Shown here piece by piece: positions 35,732 to 47,103 of a DNA stretch of 64,000 nt. Both the position numbers and the translations under genes were made by a program. The notes under the pieces were generated by a model, which did no database searches, was not told the DNA's origin, and saw only the letters and a list, made by a program, of their open reading frames with translations. Source of the DNA: Allonocardiopsis opalescens (GTDB taxonomy: Bacteria > Actinomycetota > Actinomycetes > Streptosporangiales > Streptosporangiaceae); contig NZ_PVZC01000001.1 of the NCBI RefSeq assembly GCF_003002095.1, positions 186,001 to 250,000 on the forward strand, written 5' to 3'. Within the stretch, counting starts at the first letter, position 1. The number at the start of each line of letters is the position of its first letter.

Positions 35732-38446
35732 GTGGTGGTGAGCCGTAGGTCCCGCCTGGTGCGGCGCCGGGTCGAACTCGGGCTGACCCAGGAGCGCCTG
35801 GCCGAACTGGTCCGCGTCGACGCGCGCACGATCTCGCGCTGGGAGAACGGCAGGTCCAGCCCTGACGAGTTCAACCGGCGCGACCTCGCCCGGGTGCTGG
35901 AGGTGCCGGCCCGCGACCTCGGCCACCTGCTCGCCTTCGTCGACGAGCCGGTCCCCGCCCCGGAGGAGCCCCCGGCCGGCGCCGGCGAGGAGCCCGGCGA
36001 CGGCACCGTGCGCCTGCTGCTCACCGGCACCATCAGCCGGGAGGCCCCGCCCGCCGAGCCCGTCCTGGCCGAGGTCGCCGCGGGCGGCACGGTGGAGCTG
36101 CGCGGCCGGCTGTCGATCGACGCCATGCCCGTCGGCCGGCTGCCGCCGCCGCGGGCCGAGTTCGTGGTCAGGGACGACCTCCCGCGCGACCTCCCCGACT
36201 TCACCGGCCGCACCGCCCAGCTCGACGCCCTGCTCGCCGTCGCCCGCAGCCCGGCGCCCACGGCCGAGGCCTACGTGGTGTCGGGCCCGGGCGGCGTCGG
36301 CAAGACCGCCCTGGCGGTGCGGGCCGCGCACCGGCTCGCCGAGCACTTCCCCGACGGCCGCCTCTTCCTCAGCCTGCACGGCTACGCCGTCGGCCGCCGC
36401 CCCGTCACCACCCTGGAGGCGCTGGGCACCCTGCTGCGCGCCGTGGGGGTCCCGGCCGAGGCGCTGCCCGAGACCGTCGACGAACGCGCCGCCCTGTGGC
36501 GGGCCACCCTCGCCGACCGCCGGGTGCTCGTGGTGCTCGACAACGCCGTGTCCAGCACCCAGGTGCGCGAGCTGCTGCCGGCCTCACCCGGCTCGCTCGC
36601 CCTCGTCACCAGCCGCAGTGACCTCTCCGGCCTGGCCGGGGCACGCCACCTGTCCCTGGACATGCTGAAGCCGGCCGGCGCCGAGGCGATGCTGGCCGCC
36701 ATCCTCGGCTCCGAGCGGGTCGGCGGCGAACCCGCCGCCGTGCGCGAGGTCGTCCGGCTGTGCGGCGGCCTGCCGCTGGCGCTGCGGATCGTCGCCGGGC
36801 GGATGGCCAGCAGGCAGCGGTGGACCTTCGCCCACGTCGCCGAGCGCTTCAAGGACGAGCGGCGCCGCTTCGAGGAGCTGCGCGCCGACGACCAGAGCGT
36901 CGCGGCCGTGTTCGCCGTCTCCCACCAGAGCCTCAGCCCGCTGCGGCGCCGCGCCTTCCTCCTGCTCGGGCTCATGATCGGCACCAGCGTCGACGCCTAC
37001 GGCACCGCCGCCCTCCTCGACATCGACCCCCACGAGGCCGACGACGTCCTCCAGGACATGGTGAGCGCCTGCCTCCTCACCGAGGAGCCCGCGGGACGCT
37101 ACCGCTTCCACGACCTCATCGGCGCCTACGCCCGCCAGCGCGCCCTCGCCGAACTCACCGCCCCCGACCGCGCCGCCGCCCTGCGCCGCTTCACCGACTA
37201 CTGCACCGCCACCCAGCACCGCGCCGCCGAACTCCTCGACCCGCTCGTGCACGACTACCGCCTCGACATCAGCGCCCAGCCCGCCCACAGCCCCGGACTC
37301 CCCGACGTCCCCGCCGCCGTCGCCTGGCTGGACGCCGAACGCGAGACCATCACCGCCCTCATCGAGCACGCCGCCGCCCACGGGCGCCCCCGCCTGGCCT
37401 GGCAGCTCGCCTACGCCTTCTGGCGCTACTGCTTCGTCCGCGGCCACACCGACCTCTGGCTCAGCACCCACGAACGCGCCCTCACCGCCACCCGCGCCGC
37501 CGGCGACGACGAGGGCACGGCGATCACGCTGACGAGCATGGGCGCGGCCGACTACCTGACCGGCCGCTTCGACCACGCGATGGAGGCCCTGAACGAGGCG
37601 CTCGGCCTCTTCGCCGGGCTCGGCGACGAACGGGGCCAGGCGCGCGCCCGGATCAACCGAGGGGCGGTGCTGGAGTACGTCGGCCGCTACTCCGACGCGC
37701 TGCGCGAGTGGAAGCCGGTGCTGGCCACCATGCGCGAGACCGGCGACCGGCGGCGGGAGGCGTCGCTCGCCGCCAACGTCGCCCACGCGCAGCTCGCCCT
37801 GGGCAGGCTCGACGAGGCCGTCTCCTACGCACGCGCCGCCCTGGACATCGAGCTGCCCGGCTGGTCGTCCACCCACCCCCGGGCGCTGTGGGTCCTCGGC
37901 AGCGCCTACTGCAGGCTCGGCGACCACGCCGCCGCCCGCGAGCACCTGGACACCTCCATCGAGCTGTTCGGCGGCTTCGACGCGGCCGGAGAGGCCTACG
38001 CCCGCAGCAGCCTCGGCGTCCTCCTGCGCGAACAGGGCGATCTCGACGGGGCCGTCGCCGCGCACCTCGCCGCCCTCGACCTGTGCGTGAAGAGCGCGCA
38101 GCGGGCGGCCGAGGCCGACGTGCTGAATGAACTCGGTGCCACCTACACGCGCGCCGGCCGCCCGGCCGATGCCGCCGAGGCGTACGGCCAGGCGCTCATG
38201 CTGGCGCGCGACCGGCGGGACCGCCACGCCCTGGGGCTCGCATTGCTCGGCCTCGGAGCGCTGCGCGCCCGCGGCGGCGAGGCCGCCGAGGCCGTCCCCC
38301 TGCTGACCGAGGCCCTGGACGTCCTGACCGGGCTCGGTGTGCCCGAGGCCGAGGAGGCGCGCGCCGAACTGCTGGCCGTCGACGGCGGCGCGCACGCCGT
38401 CTCCACCGAGGCGCGGGCCGGCGGCGCCGCCCGCGACGGCGGCTGA
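35732..38446 (+). CDS. XRE-NB-ARC-TPR signal-transduction regulator
   Basis: 904 aa. An N-terminal helix-turn-helix (RRRVELGLTQERLAELV and RTISRWENGRSSP, residues 8-50) is joined by a linker to an NB-ARC ATPase (P-loop GPGGVGKTALAV near residue 185, RVLVVLDNA as Walker B, LVTSRSDLSGL, CGGLPLALRI). A C-terminal array of TPR repeats follows (about residues 580-880). Such STAND proteins act as ATP-gated switches. Three GTG codons in a row follow AAGGGAG, so the exact start is one of 35732, 35735 or 35738. From the NB-ARC onward it is closely related to the SARP protein at 38991, with only the DNA-binding end differing. Confidence 0.88.
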   Translation: MVVSRRSRLVRRRVELGLTQERLAELVRVDARTISRWENGRSSPDEFNRRDLARVLEVPARDLGHLLAFVDEPVPAPEEPPAGAGEEPGDGTVRLLLTGTISREAPPAEPVLAEVAAGGTVELRGRLSIDAMPVGRLPPPRAEFVVRDDLPRDLPDFTGRTAQLDALLAVARSPAPTAEAYVVSGPGGVGKTALAVRAAHRLAEHFPDGRLFLSLHGYAVGRRPVTTLEALGTLLRAVGVPAEALPETVDERAALWRATLADRRVLVVLDNAVSSTQVRELLPASPGSLALVTSRSDLSGLAGARHLSLDMLKPAGAEAMLAAILGSERVGGEPAAVREVVRLCGGLPLALRIVAGRMASRQRWTFAHVAERFKDERRRFEELRADDQSVAAVFAVSHQSLSPLRRRAFLLLGLMIGTSVDAYGTAALLDIDPHEADDVLQDMVSACLLTEEPAGRYRFHDLIGAYARQRALAELTAPDRAAALRRFTDYCTATQHRAAELLDPLVHDYRLDISAQPAHSPGLPDVPAAVAWLDAERETITALIEHAAAHGRPRLAWQLAYAFWRYCFVRGHTDLWLSTHERALTATRAAGDDEGTAITLTSMGAADYLTGRFDHAMEALNEALGLFAGLGDERGQARARINRGAVLEYVGRYSDALREWKPVLATMRETGDRRREASLAANVAHAQLALGRLDEAVSYARAALDIELPGWSSTHPRALWVLGSAYCRLGDHAAAREHLDTSIELFGGFDAAGEAYARSSLGVLLREQGDLDGAVAAHLAALDLCVKSAQRAAEADVLNELGATYTRAGRPADAAEAYGQALMLARDRRDRHALGLALLGLGALRARGGEAAEAVPLLTEALDVLTGLGVPEAEEARAELLAVDGGAHAVSTEARAGGAARDGG

Positions 38447-38508
38447 CCGCCCCCGCCCTGCCTGGCCGGGCCCGGCCGCCCGCTGGCCGCGAGTGGACGC
38501 AAGACCTT

Positions 38509-38541
38509 CGAAAGCGAGCCGAAAGCGTAGGGTCGTAGCGT
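38509..38541 (+). promoter_or_regulatory. SARP-type direct repeat and -10 box
   Basis: CGAAAGC at 38509 and again at 38520 form 7-base repeats separated by 4 bases (11-base pitch). TAGCGT at 38536 is a -10 box 9 bases further on. This is the classical layout of AfsR/DnrI-type activator sites. The 94-aa ORF is downstream, and a SARP gene is the next gene. Confidence 0.6.
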
Positions 38542-38606
38542 CAACGAAAGTCTGTGGCGTCGCTCCCGCGCAGCTCCGTGCGCTGGAAGAGTCGTGGAGG
38601 AAGTAC

Positions 38607-38891
38607 ATGCCAGTCTTGTCGCACCCGTCGCGTTCGGACGACCTCTCGGTCGAGCTGGAGTTCCGCATCCTCGTCGGAGAGGTGCGACCCGGCTCCACGC
38701 CCGCGGAGCGCGGTTTCGAGGGCCCGCTGCCGGTCCTCGACTCCCTCGGCGTGACCGAGGACCCCATCGAGCCGGAGCGCAAGGCCGCGGCGCCGCGTAG
38801 GAACAAGGCCGCCGTGGCGCCGCGCAAGAACGAGGAGCGGCAGGCCGAGGCCCCGGCCCCCGCCCCGAGCAAGGGCGACACCGCCGAGTAG
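38607..38891 (+). CDS. 94-aa protein of unknown function between two regulators
   Basis: GGAGGAA lies 4 bases before the ATG. The N-terminal 55 residues look folded (DDLSVELEFRILVGEVRPG, then GFEGPLPVLDSLGVTEDP). The C-terminal 35 residues are a Lys/Arg/Ala/Pro-rich tail (AAAPRRNKAAVAPRKN), suggesting nucleic-acid or partner binding. No signal peptide, membrane helix or Cys is present. Its promoter carries a SARP-like repeat, so it may be the direct target of the adjacent SARP protein. No family is recognised. Confidence 0.55.
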   Translation: MPVLSHPSRSDDLSVELEFRILVGEVRPGSTPAERGFEGPLPVLDSLGVTEDPIEPERKAAAPRRNKAAVAPRKNEERQAEAPAPAPSKGDTAE

Positions 38892-38977
38892 CCCCCGGGT
38901 GGAAGCGGCGCCCGACTCCGTGCACGCGGCCCGGCATCCGCCCGGCTGCGTACCGGCGTGGGTCCGGACGCGCTTGG

Positions 38978-38993
38978 TAGGCTTCGGCGCGTG
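38978..38993 (+). promoter_or_regulatory. Leaderless promoter of the SARP gene
   Basis: TAGGCT at 38978-38983 lies 7 bases before GTG 38991, with no ribosome binding site. Confidence 0.45.
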
Positions 38994-41900
38994 GAGTTCG
39001 GGGTCCTGGGCCCGGTCCAGGCATGGCAGGACGGGCGCCCCATCGAAGTGGGGAGCCCTAAACAGCGCTGCGTGCTCGGTCTGCTCCTGGTCGACCTGGA
39101 CAGGGAGGTCCCGCTCGACCGCCTGGTGGACGCCGTGTGGGGCGACAAGCCGCCGCGCAACGCCCGCGGCGGCCTGCAGGTGCACATCTCCCACCTGCGC
39201 AACGTCCTCCCCGCCGACACCATCAAGACGACCCCCGGCGGCTACCTCGCCTCGGTCGATCCGGAGGCGGTCGACCTGCACCGCTTCCGGCGGCGCGTGG
39301 CGGAGGCGCGCGGCTCCGACGAACCCGAGACGGCGGCCGCGTTATGGGACGAGGCGCTGGAGTGCTGGCGCGGCGACCCGCTGTCGGGGGTCGGGTCCGA
39401 TCTGATCGACCATTCGGTCCGCGAGCCGCTGCTGGAGGAGCGCTGGGAGGCCGTGGAGGCCCGGGCGGGAGCGCTGCTCCGCGTCGGCCGCTACCGCGAA
39501 GTGATCTCCGATCTCACCCGGATGACCGGTGAGCAGCCCTTCCGGGAGCGGCTGCACGTCCTGCTGATGGCCGCGCTGCAGCGCGGCGGGCAGCGGGCGG
39601 CCGCTCTGGAGGTCTTCCGCCGGGCGCGCCAGATCTTCATTGACGAACTCGGCATCGAGCCCGGCCGCGAGCTTGTCGAACTGCACGGCCAGATCCTGCA
39701 GGACGACCCCGGGCTGGTGGGCGTCTCACCGGCCGTGGGCAGGGGCGACGACGGGGCCGCGGGCGCCCCCGCCGAGCCCGGTGAGGCGGCCGCCCCCGAC
39801 GTCGACTTCGACGACCGGAACGACCTGCCGAGGGACACCCCCGACTTCACCGGCCGCCAGGAGGCGCTGACCACCCTGCTGCGCGTGGCCGAGCGCGGCG
39901 CTGAGCGCGCGGAGGTCTGCGTCATATCGGGACCGGGCGGCGTCGGGAAGACCGCTCTGGCGGTCCACGCCGCGCACCGGCTCGCCGACCGGTACCCCGA
40001 CGGCCGCTTCTTCATCGACCTCTACGGGCACTCCGCCGGGCGCGAACCGATGACGATCCTGGCCGCCCTGGGCACCCTCCTCCGCGCGCTCGGGGTGAAG
40101 CCGCAGTCGGTGCCCGAGACGGTCGACGAGCGCGCCGCCCTCTGGCGGGCGCTGCTGAACGACCGCCGGGTGCTGGTGGTCCTCGACAACGCGGCCTCCA
40201 GTGCGCAGGCGCGGCCGCTGCTGCCCGCCGCGGTCGGCTCACTGGTCCTGGTGACCAGCCGCAACGACCTCTCCGGGCTGGTCGGCGCCCGGTACCTGTC
40301 GCTGGACATGCTCCGGTCGTCCACGGCCACGGCGATGCTCACCGCGATCCTGGGCGCCGAGCGGGTGGAAGCGGAGCCGGAGGCGGTCCGGCATGTGGTC
40401 GAACTGTGCGCCGGACTGCCGCTGGCGCTGCGGATCGTGGCCGCCCGGATGCTCAGCCGGCCGCGCTGGTCCTTCGCGCGGGTCGCCGAGCGGCTTAAGG
40501 ACCAGCGGCGGCGCTTCGACGAGCTGCGGGCGGACGACCAGAGCGTGGCGGCCGTGTTCGCGCTGTCCTACCAGAGCCTCAACCCGGCCCAGCAGCGCGC
40601 CTTCCTGCTGCTCGGGCTGATGATCGGCACGAGCATCGACGACTACGGGGCCGCGGCCCTGCTGGGAGTGGACCCCCGGCGCGCCGACCAGATCCTGCAG
40701 GAGCTGGTCAGCGTCTGCCTGCTGAACGAGGAGGCGGCCGACCGCTACCGCTTCCACGACCTCATCGGGACCTATGCCTGGCAGCAGGCGCTGGAGCAGA
40801 TCGCCGAGACGGAGCGCGAGACGGCGCTGCGGCGGCTCAGCGACTACTACCTGTCCACCGCGCGGAAGGCCGCCGAACTGCTCGACCCCCAGGTCCACTC
40901 CTATGAGCTGGACATCCGGTCGACGCCCCCGTACGAGCCGGTGCTGTCCGATGTGGCCGACGCGGTGAGCTGGCTCGACGAGCAGCGCGAGATCATCTCC
41001 GCGCTGATCGAGTTCGCGGCCGCGCACCGGCGGCCCCGGCTCGCCTGGCAGGTCGCCTACGCCTTCTGGCGCTACTGCTTCATCAAGGGGTACACCGACC
41101 TGTGGCTGAACACCCATCAGCGCGCCCTCGCGGTGACCCGTGCCGAGAAGGACGACCAGGGCAGCGCGATCACGCTGGTGAGCCTCGGTGTCGCCTGGTA
41201 CCTGTCCGGGCGGGTGGACACCGCCCTGGACAGCCTCAACGATGGGCTCGACGTCTTCCGCTCGCTCGGTGACGAGATCGGCCAGGCACGGGCGCACATC
41301 AACCTCGCCGGGGTGTTCGAGCGCATGGGCCGCTACGCCGACGCGGTGCACGTCTCGGAACAGGCGCTCGTGTGGATGAGGAGCACCGGGGACCGGCGCC
41401 GCGAGGCGATGCTGCTCGGCAACATCTCGCACCTGAACTACCTGCTCGGCAACTACCGGGAGGCCGTCTCCTACAGCCATGCCGCGCTGGACATCGAGAT
41501 CCCCGGCTGGGCCTCCACCCGCCCGCGGGCGCTGCGCACCCTGGGCGCGGTGTCGGTCCGCACCGGCGACTACGACGCCGCGCGCCGCCACCTGGAGTCG
41601 GCCCTGGAGATGTTCGACGACCTCGGCGACCCGGCGGGCGAGGCGTTCACCCGCAGCCACCTCGGCGTCGTGCAGCGCGAGCTCGGCGACCTCGACGCCG
41701 CCGTGAAGTCGCACCTGGCCGCGCTCGAGGCGTGCGAGCGCAGCGCGCAGCGCGTCGCCGAGGCCGATGTGCTCAACGAGTTGGGCGCCACCTACGCGCG
41801 GGCCGGCCGGTTCACCGAGGCCCAGGAGTCGCACGAGCGCGCCCTGCTGCTCGCCCGCGGCCGCCAGGAACGCTACGCCGAGGGCTACGCCGTACTCGGT

Positions 41901-42044
41901 CTGGGCCGCCTGCTGTCGATGTCGGGCGAGATCGCGAAGGCCGAACCCCTCCTCCGCGAAGCCCTGGAGACCTTCGCGGAGTTGGGGGTGCCCGAGGCGG
42001 CGGAGGCGCGCGTGGAGTTGGAGGGGCTGCGGGCGGCGGGGTGA
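38991..42044 (+). CDS. AfsR-type SARP regulator (BTAD-NB-ARC-TPR)
   Basis: 1017 aa. An OmpR-like winged helix (FGVLGPVQAWQDGRPIEVG through LRNVLPADTIKTTPGGYLA, residues 2-90) is followed by the BTAD domain (about 95-245, ending ELGIEPGRELVELHGQIL). The NB-ARC ATPase has P-loop GPGGVGKTALAV near residue 314 and RVLVVLDNA, and TPR repeats follow (about residues 695-1010). SARPs activate genes by binding direct repeats next to the -10 box. The GTG start follows a -10 box by 7 bases. Its convergent neighbour guaB1 is only 9 bases away. Target genes are unknown; the 94-aa ORF upstream is the nearest candidate. Confidence 0.92.
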   Translation: MEFGVLGPVQAWQDGRPIEVGSPKQRCVLGLLLVDLDREVPLDRLVDAVWGDKPPRNARGGLQVHISHLRNVLPADTIKTTPGGYLASVDPEAVDLHRFRRRVAEARGSDEPETAAALWDEALECWRGDPLSGVGSDLIDHSVREPLLEERWEAVEARAGALLRVGRYREVISDLTRMTGEQPFRERLHVLLMAALQRGGQRAAALEVFRRARQIFIDELGIEPGRELVELHGQILQDDPGLVGVSPAVGRGDDGAAGAPAEPGEAAAPDVDFDDRNDLPRDTPDFTGRQEALTTLLRVAERGAERAEVCVISGPGGVGKTALAVHAAHRLADRYPDGRFFIDLYGHSAGREPMTILAALGTLLRALGVKPQSVPETVDERAALWRALLNDRRVLVVLDNAASSAQARPLLPAAVGSLVLVTSRNDLSGLVGARYLSLDMLRSSTATAMLTAILGAERVEAEPEAVRHVVELCAGLPLALRIVAARMLSRPRWSFARVAERLKDQRRRFDELRADDQSVAAVFALSYQSLNPAQQRAFLLLGLMIGTSIDDYGAAALLGVDPRRADQILQELVSVCLLNEEAADRYRFHDLIGTYAWQQALEQIAETERETALRRLSDYYLSTARKAAELLDPQVHSYELDIRSTPPYEPVLSDVADAVSWLDEQREIISALIEFAAAHRRPRLAWQVAYAFWRYCFIKGYTDLWLNTHQRALAVTRAEKDDQGSAITLVSLGVAWYLSGRVDTALDSLNDGLDVFRSLGDEIGQARAHINLAGVFERMGRYADAVHVSEQALVWMRSTGDRRREAMLLGNISHLNYLLGNYREAVSYSHAALDIEIPGWASTRPRALRTLGAVSVRTGDYDAARRHLESALEMFDDLGDPAGEAFTRSHLGVVQRELGDLDAAVKSHLAALEACERSAQRVAEADVLNELGATYARAGRFTEAQESHERALLLARGRQERYAEGYAVLGLGRLLSMSGEIAKAEPLLREALETFAELGVPEAAEARVELEGLRAAG

Positions 42045-42053
42045 GGGCCGCGG

Positions 42054-43502
<1,449 letters not shown>

Positions 43503-43595
43503 TCAGCACCGGGCGGGCCGGGGACGCCGAATAGCGCTCCCGGCCCGGGCCGAAAGTCCGTTTACCCGTTCATCATGCCCGATAGCGACGATCGG

Positions 43596-44714
43596 CTAGA
43601 CCCGCGATCCGTTTCGCGACGGGGTGCCGGCCTCCTCGGGGCCCGTGCCGGGGCCGCCGCGGGCGAGCACCCAGGGCACCCGGGGCTCCACCGCCCAGCG
43701 GGTGGCCCAGCGGACCGGCCGCGAGGCCAGCAGCAGGGTGAGCAGGACGGCCGCGCCGGTGTTCACCGCCAGGCCCGCGTAGCCGTCGACCGCGTCGTAC
43801 CAGCCCGCCATCTCGGCGATCCGGATCGGCAGGCCGTGCAGCAGGTACACGTACATGGTGGTGGCGCCCAGCGCGGTGAACCAGGTGCGGCGGCGCGGCG
43901 CGAGCGCGAGCACGCCGAGGGCGAGCAGCCCGGCCGCGGCCAGGAAGCCGGCCCGCACCAGCAGCCCGGGGGTGATCGGCGCGTCGCGGGTCTCCAGCGT
44001 CTCGCGCCACAGCACCCACTCGGTGCTCAGGTCCGGGATCAGCACGAAGGTCGCCGCGAAGGCGGCGGCGAACAGCAGCACGGCCGCGACCCGCACCCAG
44101 CGGCGCCGCAGCGCCTCCAGGTGCTCGGGGCGCAGCGCCAGGCCGAGCACGAAGAACGGCAGCAGGCTGAGCACCCGGCTCATCGACATGTCGAAGCCGA
44201 ACTCCTGCACACCGGTGGCGAGCGAGACGCCGACGGCCACCGCCACCGGCCAGCGCAGCCGGCGCCACAGCGGCACCGACAGCCGCCACAGCAGCAGCGC
44301 CAGCAGGAACCAGGTGATCCAGACGGGTTCGAGCGGGCTGGGCGGCGCGCTGTCGCCGGCCAGCAGCTGCTGGCCGGAGTAGAGCGCCCAGAAGATCAGG
44401 TACGGCACCGCCACGCCGGTGAGCAGCCGGTCGACCCGGCGCGGGGCGCCGTCGAAGGACTTCGACAGGTACCCGCAGATCAGCACGAACGCCGGCATGT
44501 GGAAGAGGTAGATCCAGAAGTACAGGGCGTCGGCGAGCCGGGTGTCGCGGGCCGGCGAGATCGCGTGGCCGATGACCACCAGCGCGATGAGCAGGAACTT
44601 CGCATTGTCGAGCAGGACGTCGCGGGAGGCGGGCTCCGGCGGTGCCGGGCCGGCCCGGTCGGTGTCGCGGGGCTCGGTGGCGGCGCGAGGCGCCGTGGGC
44701 TCGCAGGTCGTCAC
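43596..44714 (-). CDS. Acyltransferase family 3 membrane protein
   Basis: 372 aa, about ten helices. The N-terminal helix block (VLLDNAKFLLIALVVIGHAI) has Asp and His at the acyltransferase-3 positions, and YFWIYLFHMPAFVLICGYLS is the second conserved block. This sub-branch (DNAKxLL...GH) resembles the fucose 4-O-acetyltransferase group. GTG 44714 has CGGAG upstream; the frame is open to 44852 without a better start. An AT-rich promoter region (44770-44815) precedes it. It is unrelated in detail to the acyltransferase at 18330. Confidence 0.75.
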   Translation of the reverse strand: MTTCEPTAPRAATEPRDTDRAGPAPPEPASRDVLLDNAKFLLIALVVIGHAISPARDTRLADALYFWIYLFHMPAFVLICGYLSKSFDGAPRRVDRLLTGVAVPYLIFWALYSGQQLLAGDSAPPSPLEPVWITWFLLALLLWRLSVPLWRRLRWPVAVAVGVSLATGVQEFGFDMSMSRVLSLLPFFVLGLALRPEHLEALRRRWVRVAAVLLFAAAFAATFVLIPDLSTEWVLWRETLETRDAPITPGLLVRAGFLAAAGLLALGVLALAPRRRTWFTALGATTMYVYLLHGLPIRIAEMAGWYDAVDGYAGLAVNTGAAVLLTLLLASRPVRWATRWAVEPRVPWVLARGGPGTGPEEAGTPSRNGSRV

Positions 44715-44895
44715 GGAAGACTCCGGGTCGGTTGGACACGATTGCGGGGTGTTACCAACGGTGACCTGAACGACCGTACTAGATAAAACCTCTAATATCT
44801 CGCGCGAAGCTGTGATTTGACTGGGACGGGAGTCACGGCAAGCTAACGGCAAAGTGAACAGTTCGGGGAAATTCGTACTGAAGCGTCCCGGTACG

Positions 44896-46194
44896 TCAGC
44901 CCGCCCGGACGGCGGCCAGCATCGCGGCGGCGATCGCGTCGACGTCGTCCGCGCCGGTCACGAAGGGCGGCATCGTGTACACGAGGTCGCGGAACGGCCG
45001 CAGCCACACGCCGTGCGCCACCGCGGCGCGGGTGGCCGCGGCCACGTCCACCGGCCGGTCCAGCTGCACCACCCCGATCGCGCCCAGCACCCGCACATCC
45101 CGCACGCCGGGCAGCGCGGCCGCCGGGGCGAGCCCGGTCCGCAGCCGCTCCTCGATCCCGGCCACCTTCCGCCGCCAGTCCGTGGCCAGCAGCAGGTCGA
45201 CGCTGGCCAGCGCGACGGAGGCGGCCAGCGGATTGGCCATGAAGGTCGGGCCGTGCATCAGCGCGCCCGCCCCCGCGTCCACCCGCTCGGCCACCGCACG
45301 GGTGGTCAGCACCGCCGACATGGTGAGGTAGCCGCCGGTGAGCGCCTTGCCCAGGCACATGATGTCCGGCGCGATCCCGGCGTGGTCGCAGCCGAACAGC
45401 CGCCCGGTACGGCCGAAGCCGGTGGCGATCTCGTCGGCGATCAGCAGCACCCCGAAGCGGTCGCACAGCTCGCGGACGCCGCGCAGGTAGCCGGGCGCGT
45501 AGAAGCGCATCCCGCCGGCCCCCTGCACCACCGGCTCCAGGATCACCGCCGCGATCCGCTCGCCGTGCCGCTCCAGCGCCGCCTCGATCTCGGCCAGGTA
45601 GGCGGGGTCGGGCTCGGCGCCGTAGCCGGGCGGCGGCGCGGAGACGAACACGTGCTCGGGCAGCACGTGCCGGAACAGGTGGTGCATCCCGCCGACCGGG
45701 TCGCACACCGCCATCGCGCCGAAGGTGTCGCCGTGGTAGCCGCCGCGCACCGTCAGCAGCCGGGTGCGCCGCCCACCGCCGCCGTCCATCCAGTACTGGA
45801 GCGCCGTCTTGATCGCGACCTCCACCGCCACCGAGCCGGAGTCGGCCAGGAACACCTCGGTGAGCGCGCCGGGCGCCAGCTCGGCCAGCCGCTCGGCCAG
45901 CGCGACGGCGGGCGGGTGGGTGAGCCCGCCGAACATGACGTGCGCCATCCGGTCCAGCTGCTCGCGGACGGCGGCGTTGAGCACCGGGTGGTTGTAGCCG
46001 TGCACGGCCGCCCACCACGACGACATGCCGTCGACCAGCCGGGTGCCGTCGGCCAGCCGCAGCCGCACGCCCTCGGCGGCCACCACCGGCAGCACCTCGG
46101 GCGGCTCGACCCGGCCCGCGTAGGGGTGCCACAGCCGGGCGCGGTCGCGGGCGAGCAGATCTGCGATCCGGTCGGGCGGCAGCGGCGGCTCCAT
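44896..46194 (-). CDS. bioA: Adenosylmethionine-8-amino-7-oxononanoate aminotransferase
   Basis: 432 aa class III PLP aminotransferase of biotin synthesis. It moves the amino group of SAM to KAPA, giving DAPA. Motifs: [27 protein letters not shown] (BioA substrate loop), [28 protein letters not shown] (PLP Asp) and the PLP lysine in [12 protein letters not shown]. Length is normal. No other biotin genes are visible in the window. It is divergent from the M48 peptidase with 96 bases between starts; no good ribosome binding site is seen. Confidence 0.92.
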   Translation of the reverse strand: MEPPLPPDRIADLLARDRARLWHPYAGRVEPPEVLPVVAAEGVRLRLADGTRLVDGMSSWWAAVHGYNHPVLNAAVREQLDRMAHVMFGGLTHPPAVALAERLAELAPGALTEVFLADSGSVAVEVAIKTALQYWMDGGGGRRTRLLTVRGGYHGDTFGAMAVCDPVGGMHHLFRHVLPEHVFVSAPPPGYGAEPDPAYLAEIEAALERHGERIAAVILEPVVQGAGGMRFYAPGYLRGVRELCDRFGVLLIADEIATGFGRTGRLFGCDHAGIAPDIMCLGKALTGGYLTMSAVLTTRAVAERVDAGAGALMHGPTFMANPLAASVALASVDLLLATDWRRKVAGIEERLRTGLAPAAALPGVRDVRVLGAIGVVQLDRPVDVAAATRAAVAHGVWLRPFRDLVYTMPPFVTGADDVDAIAAAMLAAVRAG

Positions 46195-46290
46195 GGAGGC
46201 CGACCCTACCGGCGGCCCGCGGCCGCCCCCGCGGGCGGGGCGCGCCCACCGGGCGACCGCGGCGCGGCCGCGTCCGCCCCGACCAGCACA

Positions 46291-47103
46291 ATGATGCGCA
46301 TGCGCCCCGAGCTTCCGCGCCTGTGCCGCCTCCGCCGGCCCGGCATCCCGTTCCACCCGCTGGAGCGGCGGCTGCTGCTGGCGTGCGTCGGCGTGACCGG
46401 GCTGACCTTCGTCGGCGTCGCGCTGCGGGTGATGGAGGGCCAGGCCGACCAGACCATCGCGCTGCTGGCGCTGCCGGTGCTGCTGTGGATCACCCGGGGC
46501 CGGCTGTACGCGCACCAGCGGGTGAACGGCGTGCGGATCAGCGAGAACCAGTTCCCCGAGGTGCACCGGATGGTGGTCGAGGCGTCGGCCCGCCTCGGCC
46601 TGCCCCGAGTGCCCGACGCCTACGTCGTACTGGGCAACGGGCGGGTGAACGCGCTGGCGTCCGGGCACGGCCTGCGCCGCTTCGTGGCGGTCAACAGCGA
46701 TCTGTTCGAGATCGGCGCCGTCGGCGGCGACAGCGACGCGCTGCGCTTCGTGATCGGGCACGAGGTCGGCCACATCGCCGCCGGGCACGCCTCCTACTGG
46801 CGCCAGCTCGGCCTCTCGGTGGCCAACCTGATCCCCTTCGTCGGGGTCTCGGTGAACCGCGCGCAGGAGTACACCGCCGACAACTGCGCCTACCTGTACT
46901 GCCCGGAGGGCCGCCACGGCCTGCGGGTGCTGGCGGCCGGCAAGTACCTGTACCGGTCGGTGGACTTCCAGGCCATCGCCGACCGCGCCCACACCGAGCG
47001 GGGCTTCTTCATCTGGCTCGTCAACGCGCTGTCCAGTCACCCCGTCAACACCTGGCGCTTCGCCGCGCTGGCCGACCGGTCCCGCCCGGGGCGGGTGTTC
47101 TGA
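46291..47103 (+). CDS. M48-family membrane metallopeptidase
   Basis: 270 aa. Two adjacent hydrophobic segments near residues 28-70 are followed by an M48 domain with HEVGH (zinc ligands and catalytic Glu, in [15 protein letters not shown]) and the third-ligand helix [13 protein letters not shown]. This is the HtpX/Ste24-like layout, with the active site in the cytoplasm. ATGs at 46291, 46294 and 46300 are all possible; none has a clear ribosome binding site. Likely role is membrane protein quality control. Confidence 0.85.
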   Translation: MMRMRPELPRLCRLRRPGIPFHPLERRLLLACVGVTGLTFVGVALRVMEGQADQTIALLALPVLLWITRGRLYAHQRVNGVRISENQFPEVHRMVVEASARLGLPRVPDAYVVLGNGRVNALASGHGLRRFVAVNSDLFEIGAVGGDSDALRFVIGHEVGHIAAGHASYWRQLGLSVANLIPFVGVSVNRAQEYTADNCAYLYCPEGRHGLRVLAAGKYLYRSVDFQAIADRAHTERGFFIWLVNALSSHPVNTWRFAALADRSRPGRVF

